64,000 nucleotides of DNA from NCBI GenBank assembly GCA_933228675.1, contig OW121741.1, positions 58,430,651-58,494,650 on the forward strand. Reading direction: 5' to 3'. The first letter of the stretch is position 1. Each line of letters opens with the position of its first letter. Positions 11,694-22,812 of this stretch are shown here, piece after piece. Made by a program: the position numbers and the translations under genes. The notes below the pieces were generated by a model. The model ran no database searches and was not told the DNA's origin. It was given only the letters and a program-made list of their open reading frames with translations. The DNA comes from Stomorhina lunata (lineage: Eukaryota; Arthropoda; Insecta; Diptera; Rhiniidae).

Positions 11694-11697
11694 CTAG
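11667..11697 (+). other. Helitron-type 3' terminus
   Basis: A perfect 6-bp stem CCGCTA / TAGCGG with loop ACGAAG (11667-11684), then nine bases, then CTAG at 11694-11697, followed by T. This is the standard Helitron 3' layout (short hairpin, ~10 nt, CTRR, insertion 5' of T). The sequence after CTAG (TATATGTATAAAATAATTC) resumes repeat C exactly where its second copy reads AATATATTTATAAA at ~25387. The boundary is therefore supported by a paralogous unfilled site. Confidence 0.6.
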
Positions 11698-12265
11698 TAT
11701 ATGTATAAAATAATTCTAATCCGAAACCTATTAATGTTAACTCAGATAAAACAAAAATGTTGGCTGTTTTTAAGTTTTTTACCAAAAGTGTTATTTGCTT
11801 TTTTAATTCTTCATCTTTTTATCAAATTTTTGTTCGAAAAACTTCTTTAGATTGATATATAAAAACACTATATTTCCAATTAAAATGTTTGTTCAATATA
11901 ATTTTATTTTGTTGTTTTTATTTATTTATTTTTTTATGATATAAATCCTAAAGCCATATGTTTTCAATTAAAGCCAAGAAGTTAAAATTGTCTGACAATG
12001 ATTGCATTGTAAGATGTTGGAATTTCATGCAGCTGACAATAAAAACGAAGCTGACAATTTTTTAAAATGTTTTGCCAATTTTAAATAGAGTGTTTAAACT
12101 ATTGTAAGATATCTGACAATTTCATTGTAAGGTGGTTGTGTGACAATGTGATGACAATGCTTTAGCTGACAACGTTGTTAACAAAAAAATTGTAAGATTA
12201 CACGATTGTAAGAAATTTTCTTACAATTTTTCTTACAATATTGTAAGATCTGACCATCATGTAGA
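11698..12265. repeat. Dispersed repeat C, copy 1
   Basis: About 560 bp matching 25388-25980 in the same order and orientation. The right half is built from iterated short motifs (CTGACAAT, ATTGTAAG/CTTACAAT) that can pair with one another, including TTGTAAGAAATTTTCTTACAA near 12204. No coding potential. Probably the right part of a DNA transposon with subterminal inverted motifs. Bases 12266-12344 show nothing. Confidence 0.6.
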
Positions 12266-12344
12266 CATAGCATAAGCGACCAAACAATGTATATAATTAT
12301 TCTTGTGAAAAAAGAAAACCATTGCAATAAATTCGTATAAAAAA

Positions 12345-13098
12345 CAAGTAAGAAAGTGCTATAGTCGGTCAAGCCCGACCATACGATACCCTTCACCACT
12401 AAGGTCAAAGGTGTTATTTTTGCTGTATAAAGACAAATATTTGCTAAATTTTGCTATGATACAAACATTTTCTCAAAACTTATATATTTAAGCTGCTTCC
12501 GACATTTGGACTTATATGAGAGCTAGGGTCAAATGTGGACCGATTATCTCGATTATCGCTATTTGGCAAATTGATGACAGTTGTTACAAAAATTATGTAT
12601 GCAAAAAATAAACTTAAAATTCTTATTATCTTCAGATTTACGAGCGTTTTAGTGATTTTGTCTCATTTAGTGCGTTTTTAAAGAAAAAATTTGGTACAGT
12701 GATTTTAGTTTACATAAGCAGTATTGAATTTAAATTTCATTAAAAAATATTGATATTTGTGGCCAATATATCAATTCCGGGAAGTGGGACCTATGGGAGG
12801 TCCCATAAATAATGGACCGATTTTGACGAATTTCAATAGCCATGGTCCCATTATCCAAATGATCTGTGCCAAATTTCATCAAATTATCTTTAAAATTGCG
12901 ACCTGTAGTTTGATTACAAGGTTTACATGGGAGTCCAGCCAGCCAGCCAGACGGACGGACGGACATCGCTAAATCGACTTAGTGATTCCAAGCCTATTAG
13001 TATACTAAAAGCTGGGTCTAAGACAAATATTTCCATGCGTTACATACATCAGCACAAACATATAATACCCTTTCCACCTATGGTGGTGAAGGGTATAA
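12345..13098 (+). mobile_element. HINE/DINE-1-like repeat family B, copy 1
   Basis: A ~750-bp element starting CAAGTAAGAAAGTGC with the imperfect hairpin GTCGGTCAAGCCCGAC. It carries a GGACGGACGGAC tract at ~12950-12965 followed by ATCGCTAAATCGACT. It ends in a CCACC...GGTGG stem-loop and GGGTATAA. Other copies are at 39960-40780 and 45020-45415. Small opposing ORFs over the (GTCY)n tract are repeat artefacts. Confidence 0.75.
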
Positions 13099-13685
13099 TA
13101 AAATAACTTCAAACCATAGGTACGTATAAGAAATATTGCATCAATTATACGACAGCAAATTGTCAACGACTCTTGAGGCGGACTCGGTGGAAGACTGACT
13201 GGCAATGCTTAGCATGGTGGATCTTGTCTGGCTAAAACGGGCGTGCGGTTCGGCAAATCAGTCATCCACAAATCGCTGATCAAAAAGCTAAATGGCAATC
13301 CTCAAACTCTATTTTTCGGAATCTGGGGAATGTGCTAGTACCTGGACATCGTAACATTCTATTCTCTTGGTTTTGCAGCAGGTGTTATGCTGTTAGGTCT
13401 GCCCACCCTCTTCCATGTCAGTTCCTTGGCCTAATTGTTGGGAACTGCCCCTAATTCTACCCTTACATAATTGTTTTAACTTACTCACCTGAGGGTTTTA
13501 CTCCATTTTGTATTTTACTCCATCATTGTAGCTCGAGTCAGTTTGGGTTTAGGTCTGTTGTACGTGAATTTTTTTTATATTTTTATTTATTGTAGTTTTC
13601 TTTTTAGAAATATTAAGTTTAAGCTCTTTATTTTTCATAATTTTTATTGGTATTATTCAGAAATAACATAATAAATTTGCACGTA
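13099..13685. other. Unassigned sequence
   Basis: Less AT-rich than its surroundings around 13170-13460. No frame, motif or repeat partner recognised. It could be the 5' part of the hAT element whose transposase relic follows. Confidence 0.3.
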
Positions 13686-13689
13686 ATTT

Positions 13690-14505
13690 GTCTATGAAAT
13701 GAAGCAGGAGAATGAAAAAAACAAAAGGTGCCTTACAATGGACGAATGGAGAAGTGCAAGGGGAAGACGGTATGTGATGGTATATTTTATAACCTGGGAC
13801 TCAGACGTATTTTTGTAACGTGTAATTCCAAGCAAACGCAAGAAACTACTAGACAAAAGGTAATGGAGTTTAATATTTCACTTGATACAAACATCGTAGC
13901 ATGTACTATAGATGCAGCAGCAGTCAATATAAAATTTGGATCTAAAAATCAAACACTGTTTCAGTTATGGTTGGCACAAGGAATTCATTTTGCAGTCACT
14001 GATGTTTTTTATGAAAAATTTCATACAAATCCAAATGTGGATGAATTTTAAACCGACGAAAGCGAAGACAATTTTAAAGATGGATGACAATAAACTTTTG
14101 AATCATTTAAAACCGATTGCTCATATATATTTGAACCTATAGGCTGTAAGAAAAACTGTTCGATATTTCAAAAATTCGTCAGTTGGTTATAATTTTTTAC
14201 AAACAAGCGTTAAAAAGCATCATAATCGGGAATTAAGTTTACTCTTAGATTTCTGCTTCTAAAACAAAGTATTCATGTGAGTTTAGAAATGCTGTCGACC
14301 TTAGATTTGCTTCATTCTATCGACTTTGAAATAGTAAATTCTTTAAAATCGTTGCTATTTGTAAAAATTACTACTCGTACTGAAGCAATTTGTCGCTCGG
14401 ATGCAAATATTATTCACGCTAAAGGGGCTCCGCAGTTTCTCCAAAATAAACAAGACTTATTTAAGAAATCCCTCATATTTCAAAAACCTGAATTATTTTC
14501 CTGAA
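13690..14505 (+). pseudogene. hAT-superfamily transposase relic
   Basis: Broken by several shifts and stops, but blocks are in hAT order. An LTMDEW...RRYVMVYF segment lies at 13730-13785 and an NLGLRRI segment at ~13790-13815. Next comes IVACTIDAAAVN (13895-13930; the Asp matches the first catalytic acid position), then LWLAQGIHFAVTDVFYE at 13965-14020. A LLFVKITTRTEAICRSDANIIHAKGAPQFL-type region sits at 14350-14440. These match the RNase-H-like core of hAT transposases; the C-terminal dimerisation part is missing or unreadable. Confidence 0.75.
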
Positions 14506-14589
14506 ATTTAGTATCAAATTATAATATGTTTTAATGAACTTATCTAAATTTTCCTACAAATTTAAACTGAAATAATTTTATTTAAAAAA

Positions 14590-14664
14590 CCGAAAACCGA
14601 ACCGAAACCGGCCGGTTTTTGGTGTTTCGCGGTTTCTCATTTTCACGGTTTTTTGCAAACCCTA
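14590..14664 (+). other. Likely right end of the hAT element
   Basis: GC-rich foldback text (CCGAAACCGGCCGG) leads into TTTTTTGCAAACCCTA. The reverse complement reads TAGGGTTTGCAAAA, the usual form of a hAT terminus. The matching left end and 8-bp duplication were not found. Confidence 0.4.
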
Positions 14665-14689
14665 CCATGGATTAATCAACCATTAGATC

Positions 14690-15140
14690 TGAATATTTTT
14701 TTAATTTAATTTGTTTTATTTTAGAATCAATATGATGGACCCAGGTTAGTCGACGATCCAAATGAATGCCATGATACTTAACTTTTGTCTGTTCTGGAAT
14801 ATTTATATTGTTTATTTGAACTGTTAGACAAGTTCGTTTTAATGTAAATGTAATTTGAATATATTTTGAAGGATTTACTTTAATCTTTCATTTGCATAGC
14901 CTTTTTCTAATTCACGTATGTGAGTTTGCAAGTGTTGGGATGCTACAATATGATCTTTGTGTATACTGATAAGTATAGTATCGTCAGCAAATGTTGAGGC
15001 GTGAGTGAATGTAGATGTTGACATATCTGCAGTATATAGTATATATAGAAGGGGACTACCTTGTGGAACACCTGCGGAGATTTTTCTTCGTGACGAGATC
15101 ACGTCTTTAGATTTTATTTTTTTACGTTTGATCATGCTTT
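14690..15140 (-). pseudogene. Jockey-type LINE reverse transcriptase fragment
   Basis: Minus-strand fragment with the RT motifs AGVPQGS (~15050-15070) and TFADDT (~14965-14985). Next comes an ELEKGYANERLK helix region, then a KYHGIHLDRRLTW block near 14740-14780 typical of Jockey/TRAS-like enzymes. Both ends are missing. The fragment at 63320-63770 is from a related element and shares the GIHLDRRLTW block. Confidence 0.8.
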
Positions 15141-15239
15141 GGGCCCTTCTATATATTATTTTTATTATTATTATTTTTATTAGTAGTATTTAAAATATAT
15201 GTATTGTAACATTCTTTATAAAATATTTAGAATAAAATA

Positions 15240-15490
15240 ATTTGTTCAAGCTCTAGTTTTTTTTTCTCTAATAAATTTAACAACTTTTTTTCTAAAAATG
15301 TTAATATTTGTTTCATTTTTTAAAACATTTGGCATAGTATTATATTTTCTTAATCCCTTGTAGAAAATGAACGTTGCATAGAATTTGTATCTGAGTGTAG
15401 TATGAAGTCCTGATTATTCCTTAGATTATACGGTTGAACATCTCCGACATATCGCATTTGTTCTGTGGGGGTTATGAACAATAAAACCAA
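15240..15490 (-). pseudogene. LINE ORF2 C-terminal fragment
   Basis: On the minus strand a QMRYVGDVQPYNLRNNQDF block (~15400-15470) shifts frame and continues as RYKFYATFIFYKGLRKYN and a lysine-rich tail. This is the C-terminal region found downstream of the RT in several non-LTR families. It resembles the LINE at 20106-23490 and may be a separate copy. Bases 15491-15563 show nothing. Confidence 0.6.
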
Positions 15491-15563
15491 TTTTATTTAA
15501 TTTTAAAAGTAAATTAAATATTTATTACTGGTAATCAGTGACAAATTTAAAAATTATAAAAAT

Positions 15564-15744
15564 TGTTGGCATCACTGTTACTAATGTCAACAAGAGTCAA
15601 AGAGAAAAAGTCAATTACAATCTGGCAGAAGAGTTGTGACCGTGAACGCGTACAAATATCTTTAGAATGTAAGAACATAGATTTAGTTTAAATAAATACT
15701 TTTAATAAATAAAAATGTTAATGTTGTTTCATTAAAACACAACA
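15564..15744 (+). repeat. 5' LTR of the Mag-clade element
   Basis: 181 bp, TGTTGGCATC...AACACAACA, with an AATAAATAAAAATG polyadenylation-type region near its end. I count four substitutions against the 3' LTR (about 2%), implying a relatively young insertion. Confidence 0.93.
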
Positions 15745-15884
15745 TAATTGTGGCGACGAGGATTTTTTTCGTTAAACAAATAAATCTACGATTCTTTTTC
15801 AAAGTTAATTCGTCCACTCTTCTCAAAAAAAAAAAAAAAAAACAATTATCGCAGAAATATTTTCAATTACAACAATATTTTAAA

Positions 15885-16858
15885 ATGGCCGAAAAGTGCA
15901 TTGAAACTTTAACCAAACTTTTACAAAATCACGATATTCTACTTAAGCAACTGGTGCAGCAAAATGGCAGCAATATCATAACCTCAAATACGGCATTCGA
16001 TCTGTCAGCCCAAATTGCAGAATTTTGCTACTACGCAGACTCAGGAGTTTTCTTTGAATCATGGTATAGTAGATACGAGCAACTTTTCAAAGAGGATGGC
16101 AAAGATCTGGATGATTCCACAAAAGTCAGAATTCTGTTGCGCAAAATTCATACCTCAAACTATGAGAAGTACTCCAATTTAATTTTGCCAAAATCGACTA
16201 ATGATTTTACGTTTGATGAAACTGTGAAAAAGCTAACCGAACTCTTTGATCCAAAAAAGTCTCTGTTTCATCGCCGGTACGAGTGCCTCCAGCTTGAGAA
16301 AAACGACGTAGAAGATTTTACCACAAATTGTGTGAAGGGTTCGAGCTAACAAAAATATCAGCCGATGAATTCAAAAGTTTGATCTTCATACTTGGTTTAA
16401 GGTCATCACGCGACAAAGATGTTCGTACTCGTCTACTATCAAAACTAAACGATGGCACACTCATTGGAATTGATAAACTTATAGCCGAATGACAAATGCT
16501 CATCAATTTAAAATCAGACGCCAATTTAATTGAAAAGCTGAAAGAGCTGAGGCCGCTGTCAACTCAGTCAAACAGACACGGTTCGTCAAAAGAAATCCTA
16601 CAAATCCACACCACGGGCAATCGCAAAATTGCAAATCATCTGACAAATCATATAGATCTCCTAACAAACCACGCACACCATGTTGGGCATGTGGCGGAAT
16701 GCACTATATGAAGGATTGTCAGTATAAAAATCACAAGTGCAACCAATGCTGCCGGGTTGGGCATAAGGAAGGATATTGTGGCTGTTTCCCCAGCAAACAG
16801 GCAAGCAAAATAAGTACCACTTCAAACTTCAATCGTGACAAAAATTCTGTCAAATAAA
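15885..16858 (+). pseudogene. gag of the Mag-clade element, frameshifted
   Basis: Capsid/nucleocapsid precursor from ATG 15885. The capsid segment with FFESWYSRYEQLFKEDG and KLTELFDPKKSLFHRRY matches the K02A2.6-like gag of Mag elements. The frame shifts at ~16335 and resumes (RSSRDKDVRTRLLSKL) before a TGA stop near 16490. Two zinc knuckles follow at ~16680-16785: CX2CX3HX4C (CWACGGMHYMKDC) and CX2CX4HX4C (CNQCCRVGHKEGYC). The frame ends in TAA at 16856-16858. Several lesions make it non-functional. Confidence 0.88.
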
Positions 16859-18230
16859 TTTCTGTTAATAGTGTAGGTGGCATACAAAACAAGCGGAAGT
16901 TCATCACCGTGCGTATAAATGGCGTCGATGTCACTCTTCAAATCGACTGCGGGTCAGATACCACAATCATTTCTTTCTCAATGTGGGAACATATTGGTAA
17001 ACCTGAACTATCAAAGCCCACATCAACAGCTCATAATGCAGATAAACGTCGTCTTAACATAACTGGTCAATTTGAATGTGATATTAGTTTCAGAAATGTC
17101 ATCAAAACTGGAATATGTTACGTGGCTGGTGACATAAACCTTCTAGGAATAGACTTTATCGAAAAATTCAATTTATGGGATGTTCCTCTTCGTGAAGTTT
17201 GCAACCATATCACACAAGACAGCTTATCTATACACTCAGTCGTATCGCAGTTCAGTGAGTTGTTTAATGGAGATTTGGGTATATGTACTAAGACGAAAGT
17301 AAAACTCCATCTCAAGCAAGGTGCAAAACCTGTCTTCAGACAAAAACGACCAATCGCATATGTAGCTCTACCACTCATAGACGAAGAACTACAACGCCTC
17401 CAAAATTTAGGAATTATTACCGCCGTTGAATTTTCCGATTGGGCGGCTCCTATCGTCGTCATCAAAAAGAAAGAGGGCAACGTCAGAATCTGTGCAGATT
17501 ACTCAACAGGTTTGAATGAGGCACTCCAACCAAATCAATTTCCACTTCCATTACCAGAAGAAATTTTTGCGAAAATTGGAAATGGTAAGGTTTTCAGTCA
17601 TATCGACCTTTCCGATGCATTTCTTCAAGTCGAGGTTGAAGAAGATTCCCGTAAGATGCTCACAATCAACACACATCGAGGACTTTTTACTTTCAATCGA
17701 CTACCACCTGGTATAAAATCTGCTCCAGAAGCGTTTCAACAGATAATGTCAACCATGGTCGGTGATTTAGAAGGTGTTGCTGCATACATGGACGACATCA
17801 TTGTCTCAGGCACAAGCGAAGCAGATCATGATCTACATTTGAAAAACGTTCTCGAGCGCATAAAAGATTTTGGATTCATTCTCAAACAAGAAAAATGTAA
17901 GTTTGCATGCGATCTGTTCGATATCTAGGTCAGGTCATAGATAAGGATGGACTTCGCCCAGACCCAGCTAAGGTAGAGGCCATAACAAACATGCCACCAC
18001 CAACTGACTTGGCGACCCTACAGTCATATCTGGGTGCTATAAATTACTACGGCAAGTATATCAAGAACATGCATGAGCTCCGCAGACCAATGGATGCACT
18101 TATCCGTAAAAATGCAGTTTGGAACTGGACAACAGATTGTCAGCGATCTTTCAACAAATTCAAAGAAATTCTGAAATCTGATCTACTCCTCACGCATTTT
18201 GCTTCAATACAATTTAAATTATTTTGTGAT
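16859..18230 (+). pseudogene. pol (protease-RT) of the Mag-clade element
   Basis: Protease: the active-site triad reads Asp-Cys-Gly (QIDCGSD, ~16945-16953) where DTG/DSG is expected, so it is probably dead. RT: fingers/palm with WAAPIVVIKKK, the catalytic Asp in HIDLSDAF, and YMDD at ~17785-17796. A frameshift at ~17915 moves the connection domain (VRYLGQVIDKDGLRPDPAK ... LQSYLGAINYYGKY) to another frame. The frame then jumps from LLTHF directly to integrase-like FCDQNGIEHIRTAPYH near 18215, so RNase H and most of the integrase core are deleted. Confidence 0.88.
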
Positions 18231-18269
18231 CAAAATGGAATTGAACACATCCGAACGGCCCCATATCAC

Positions 18270-19249
18270 TACGGTGACCATATTTTTTTAACCAAAATAC
18301 AGAACAAAAATTTATTATAAATAGTAAAATATCAAGCATACTTTTAAAAAATATTTGTTTATGGATTTGCAATATTTTTAGTTAAACACACACGCTAATA
18401 TATACATATAAAAAATAAAAAAAAAATTAAAATAGTTTTTGAGATTATTACATTAATATGCAGATAACTTCTAATATTAATTTGTACCTTTAATAAGCCT
18501 ACTAAGCAAACATTTAAGAACTCATGTGATTTGAAATTTTAAAATATAAAATAACTAATCTTAGTATTTTGAGGAATTTTGAATATTCTTTAAATTCAAT
18601 ACAACAAACTACACTTTCCGTTAAATCATTCAAATTCGAGAACTTTCAAAATTTGTGTAAAGCTTGTGTATATCTCTTTCTTTTAAATGTTTAAAATTTC
18701 CTACCCAACGTTCTTTAGCAGATTTTTTGTCCTTATTCCATTACTTCGATTGTTTTAAAGAGGTGTAACTTTTAACAATAGCTAATTTATCAAATAACTC
18801 AGTGTCATTTATATTAAGCTTGTTTCTCTTGTCCATAATGTAAACACAACTGGATTCAACCTCATCACATTTAGAAGTTTCAAGTATTGTAACCCATTTT
18901 CATACTAAAACTTCCTGATAAGCGGTATCCCATTGGTTTAAATATTTAGAACAGTCTATATAATATTAGGCTGCTTTAGACTTTTCAAAATTCACATAAC
19001 TTGTAGTCAATAAGCCTTGAATACGACTATTTTGGATAATATTTTTGGAATTTTTGTTGTAGGAAATAGAATAGTAAAAAACTTCGTAATTTTTTTTTTT
19101 TATTTTGAGACATTCAAATATAGTACAAATACAGAACATTAAACAAAATACAGAACATTTTTACACTTTTTCTATAATAATAATTTATACAGAACAGACC
19201 ACTCAAATACAGTACTGTACTCTATAATAGAGTACGTATGGTCACCGTA
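18270..19249. mobile_element. hAT-type element in the Mag integrase, exact 8-bp target duplication
   Basis: 980 bp with 13-bp terminal inverted repeats TACGGTGACCATA. Flanked by CATATCAC at 18262-18269 and 19250-19257. Removing the insert and one duplication rejoins the integrase PYH coding text with HPQSNGQAERF-like sequence. The 8-bp duplication and internal transposase relic support hAT. Confidence 0.88.
18600..19060 (-). pseudogene. hAT transposase C-terminal relic
   Basis: Minus-strand reading gives, in order with stops between, YLNQWDTAYQEVL, KWVTILETSKCDEVESS, KLNINDTELFDKLAIVKSY and SAKERWVGNF. These resemble the region before the dimerisation domain of hAT transposases. No intact frame, so this copy depended on an enzyme in trans. 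Confidence 0.55.
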
Positions 19250-19257
19250 CATATCAC

Positions 19258-19915
19258 CCACAATCCAATGGCCAGGCTGAACGGTTCGTGGATACACTTA
19301 AGAGATCACTCAGGAAAAATCAAGGGGAAGGAGGCCTAGAGAATGCTCTCCAACTGTTCTTGTCTACTTACCGCTCCACACCAAATCATAGCATTAACAA
19401 ATCACCAGCTGACCTTATGTTGGGATGGAAAGTCAGAATTCCCTTAGGCTTGCTGAAGCCAGATGTCCATCATACCAAACAAAATGATGAACGCCAACAA
19501 AAACAAAATAAACAATTCAATGATTATCATAAAGCAAAAGATCGTCAGTTTATGGTCGGAGACACAGTTGATGTTAAAGTCTATCACTTTAACAAGTTTA
19601 AATGGTCAGCAGGTACAATTAAAGAACGTATTGGCAAGGTAATGTACCGTATTTTACTACATGAGTCGATTGCGACCCCGAAAAGTACCTGCCAAAGAAG
19701 GAGTTTCGTCACTACCATTAGATGTTTTGTTCCATGAATCAAATCAACACTCATTACCACAACCTCAAAATTTGTCACAAGAACAATTGCCACAACAACA
19801 ACAAACACCTCAGCCAATCCCTAACAACCAAGAGACTGATGAAAACGTACCCACTCCAAGAAGATCCGCTAGAGAGCGAAGACATCCTCCTAGGCTCAGA
19901 GACTTTGTTTTTTAA
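19258..19915 (+). pseudogene. Integrase C-terminal region of the Mag-clade element
   Basis: Resumes after the hAT insertion with NGQAERFVDTLKRSL, then LFLSTYRSTPNHSINKSPADLMLG, the Glu-side end of the integrase core and its C-terminal domain (VGDTVDVKVYHF). A frameshift near 19660 moves the tail to another frame. That tail is Gln/Pro-rich and ends in RRSARERRHPPRLRDFVF with TAA at 19912-19914, immediately before the polypurine tract. Confidence 0.85.
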
Positions 19916-19924
19916 AGAGGGAGA

Positions 19925-20105
19925 TGTTGGCATCACTGTTACTAATGTCAACAAGAGTCAAAGAGAAAAGGTCAATTACAATATGGCAGAAGAGTTGTGA
20001 CCGTGAACGCGTACAAATATCTTTAGAATGTAAGAACGTAGATTTAGTTTAAATAAATACTTTTAATAAATAAAAATGTTTATGTTGTTTCATTAAAACA
20101 CAACA
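19925..20105 (+). repeat. 3' LTR of the Mag-clade element
   Basis: 181 bp, same length and ends as the 5' LTR, preceded by the purine tract AAAGAGGGAGA. Confidence 0.93.
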
Positions 20106-20149
20106 ATAAAAAAGGTTAAGTTTTAGGAAGCTTGTAGATTGTTCGAGAA

Positions 20150-22771
20150 GTAGAGAATGAGCGGCGTTTTTCTTCCTTTTTTCAAAAAGAACGAATACTA
20201 GAAAAAATGTAGCTGGTAATTGGTAGTTACAGTGTTGTAAACTCGTAACAATGTTGTAGGGTCACCACAGTTCAATTAGATATTCTGGTGCATCACCTAT
20301 CTCCACTGTTTTAATAAAAATTACTGTGTTAAGCTCCAGTCTTTGATGTATATTCATCCATCTTAGCGTATCTAGCATAAAATTTATAGATGTGTAACGG
20401 TTGCATTTTAATATTGCTCGAATTGCTTTATTTTGTAATTTTTGTAGTCTGTTTATTTGATTATCTGTACAGCAGGTATTTAATATAGTTGATCCATATT
20501 CAAAATGAAGTTTAATAATCGTATTATACGTGTTTATGGCTGTTATAATTGAAATTTTATTTCTAATTCTTTTAAAAAATCATATCTTCTTTCCAATCTT
20601 TTTACATGTATATACTAAATGTTCTTTGAAATTTCATTAATTATCAATTACAAACCCTAGATATTTGATACTATTTACTTTTTCTATTATTACATCATTT
20701 ATTTTAAATATTATGTTATTGTTCATGTTTATTTCCATTATTTTTGTTTTATTTTCATTTAATTTTAATTTATTCATTTTTAACCAATTGTTTATTTTAT
20801 TTATATCTGACTGCAAATTATTATAGCATATTTCATAGTTGGTGCTTCTGAGAAGAGTAATGTATCGTCAGCATAAAGTACTATTTCGCAATTTTTCAGA
20901 ACTTTTTCCATATCGTTGATATAAATAATAAATAAAAGTCGTTTTCAATCTCCGTTGATTCTACATTACTAACTTTTGTCATTTGCCTGTGATTTCTTAA
21001 ATACGATTTAAACCATTCTAGTTCCTTGTTCTGTATGCCGTATTTATATAGTTTTTTAATTAATATGTCTCGATCTATTATTTCGAATGCTCTTTTGAAA
21101 TCAAGGAAAATAGCTATAATTTTATTATTTCTCTTCTTATACTTCCATCTGTTTATAACTTAGTTAAGAGCTGTTTCACATGAGCATTTTTTTCGAAAAC
21201 CTGATTGGAATTTTGATAGAATTTTGTGTTTTTTTTATATATTCTTCTAATTGGTTCTTAACGACTTTTTCGAGAATTTTTTCACAGGTTTTTAATCCAT
21301 TTATAGGCCGGTATTCTTCACACTTTACGGTATTTTTTACTTTTTCAATTGGGGTAATTATCGATTCTTTCCAACTTCTTGGGAAAATTCCGTTTTCTAA
21401 CGAGTTGTTTACTATATGAAGTATTTTATTTAATATATCCCAATTATCTAAATAATATTAATTTATTTTTGATTTTATGGTAGTCAGGTTTATTATTTAT
21501 TTCTTTACATATCATTTTTAATTCTTGTAAATTTATTGCACGAAATTGAAATTTAATGTTTATCACAGATATATCATCTTCGTATTGCACATATTCAATG
21601 GAATTGTTTATTTCCTTAATACTATCTACAAAATAATTATTAAATTTTTCAGCCAGTTGTAAATTATCCTTATATTCTATATCATTAAATATCACAGTTT
21701 TTTTCAAAGATCTTGGGGTTTTCAGTACTAGTTCTTTTATTTTGCTCCACATTTCTATTTGATTATTTGTATTATTTATTTTGTTTTCAATGTATTTGTT
21801 TTTTTTCGTTTTCAATTTTTACTTTGTAAGTATTTCTTATAGCTTTGTAAGTATTTCTTATAGCTTTTTGGTATCTGAAAATATTTTCTCTTTTTATTGA
21901 CCTTAGTTTACTGCTAAACCATTTAGTGTTGTTATTATTTCTTTCTTTTATTTTCTTTTTTAAGGTAAGTCTTTTTATAGTTCTTTGTAAACTATTATCA
22001 AAATGATTTACATAAAAATCTAAACAATTTACTTCATTACATTCTATAATTGCACTTAGTTCATTTCTGAAGCGACATTTATTATATTTAAATATCTCCA
22101 CTTTTTTTACTTCTTCAATAGATACATTTTTGTTATTTATAAGTATATCAATTGACTCATGGTCTGCTATTTTATTATTTGTATTAATTTTAGTTGTTAT
22201 ATTTTCATTATTTGTTATTACATAGTCTATTAGGGTTTTCGAGTTTTTTGTTATTCTAGTGCACACGTTCATTATTTGTTTTAGTTCGTTTTCATTTAAT
22301 ATGCTTTCTAATTTAGGTTTATAAAAGTCTTTCTGCCAATCTATATTAAAATTTCCTATTATTAAAATATCAGCTTTCTTCACATAATTCATCCAGTATC
22401 TCTTGAAAATCGTTGCAAAATTCCGCTTTTTGGCTACTAGGTGATCTATATACCATAACTATTATAAATGATGTTTTTTCATATTTTGCTTTATATGCAC
22501 TTATCCAATATTTTGGTTCTTTAGCGTATTGATTGATTTGCTTAATGTTCCATTGCTTTTTGAAATATAAAATGACACCACCAGTTTTATTTGATTTAGA
22601 TATTGTAATAAAATGGTTATGTTGCTTCATCTCTATCTCAGATTCTTCCACTGTCTCTGTTAGATGTGTTTCTGATAATACTATAAAATCTGGTTTTGTT
22701 TCCTCAGTTATTATTTCAAGTTGATTGAAATTATTAATTAGCCATTGTATGTTGGTATACATTCCATGCAC
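20150..22771 (-). pseudogene. LINE ORF2: endonuclease and reverse transcriptase, multiply frameshifted
   Basis: Minus-strand ORF2 in several frames. Endonuclease: NIQWLINNFNQLE...DFIVLSETHLTE (22640-22760), VMVYRSP (~22450), IIGNFNIDW (~22360) and ADHESIDI (~22155). RT: PIEKVKNTVKCEEYRPIN (~21340), FLDFKRAFEIIDRDIL (~21080-21110), INDMEKV...LYADDT (~20870-20925). C-terminal: FEYGSTILNTCCTDNQINRLQ (~20430-20500) and MLDTLRWMNIHQRLELN (~20330-20390). At least five frame changes; not translatable. Confidence 0.82.
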
Positions 22772-22812
22772 ATGCTTTCGTTGTTAGGCCTCAAGTCCAA
22801 TTCTTCTCTTTT

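Larger units (their letters stand above)
15564..20105 (+). mobile_element. Mag-clade Ty3/Gypsy LTR retrotransposon (defective)
   Basis: Two 181-bp LTRs (TGTTGG...CAACA) bracket gag and pol fragments. Order: 5' LTR, leader with TGGCGACGAGGA (Mag-type region after the LTR, 15751-15762), gag, CCHC knuckles, protease, RT, a deletion, integrase C-terminus, purine tract AAAGAGGGAGA (19914-19924), 3' LTR. RNase H and the integrase core are lost and a hAT relic sits in the integrase. A possible ATAAAA target repeat lies at 15556-15561 and 20106-20111 but is offset by two bases on the left. Confidence 0.9.

Noticed and set aside
12730..12972. Overlapping opposite ORFs of 71-78 codons
   Set aside because: They run through the GGACGGAC tract of a HINE and recur at 40380-40650; repeat artefacts.
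21180..21419. Phe/Ile-rich 79-codon plus-strand ORF as a membrane protein
   Set aside because: Antisense of the RT region of the minus-strand LINE.
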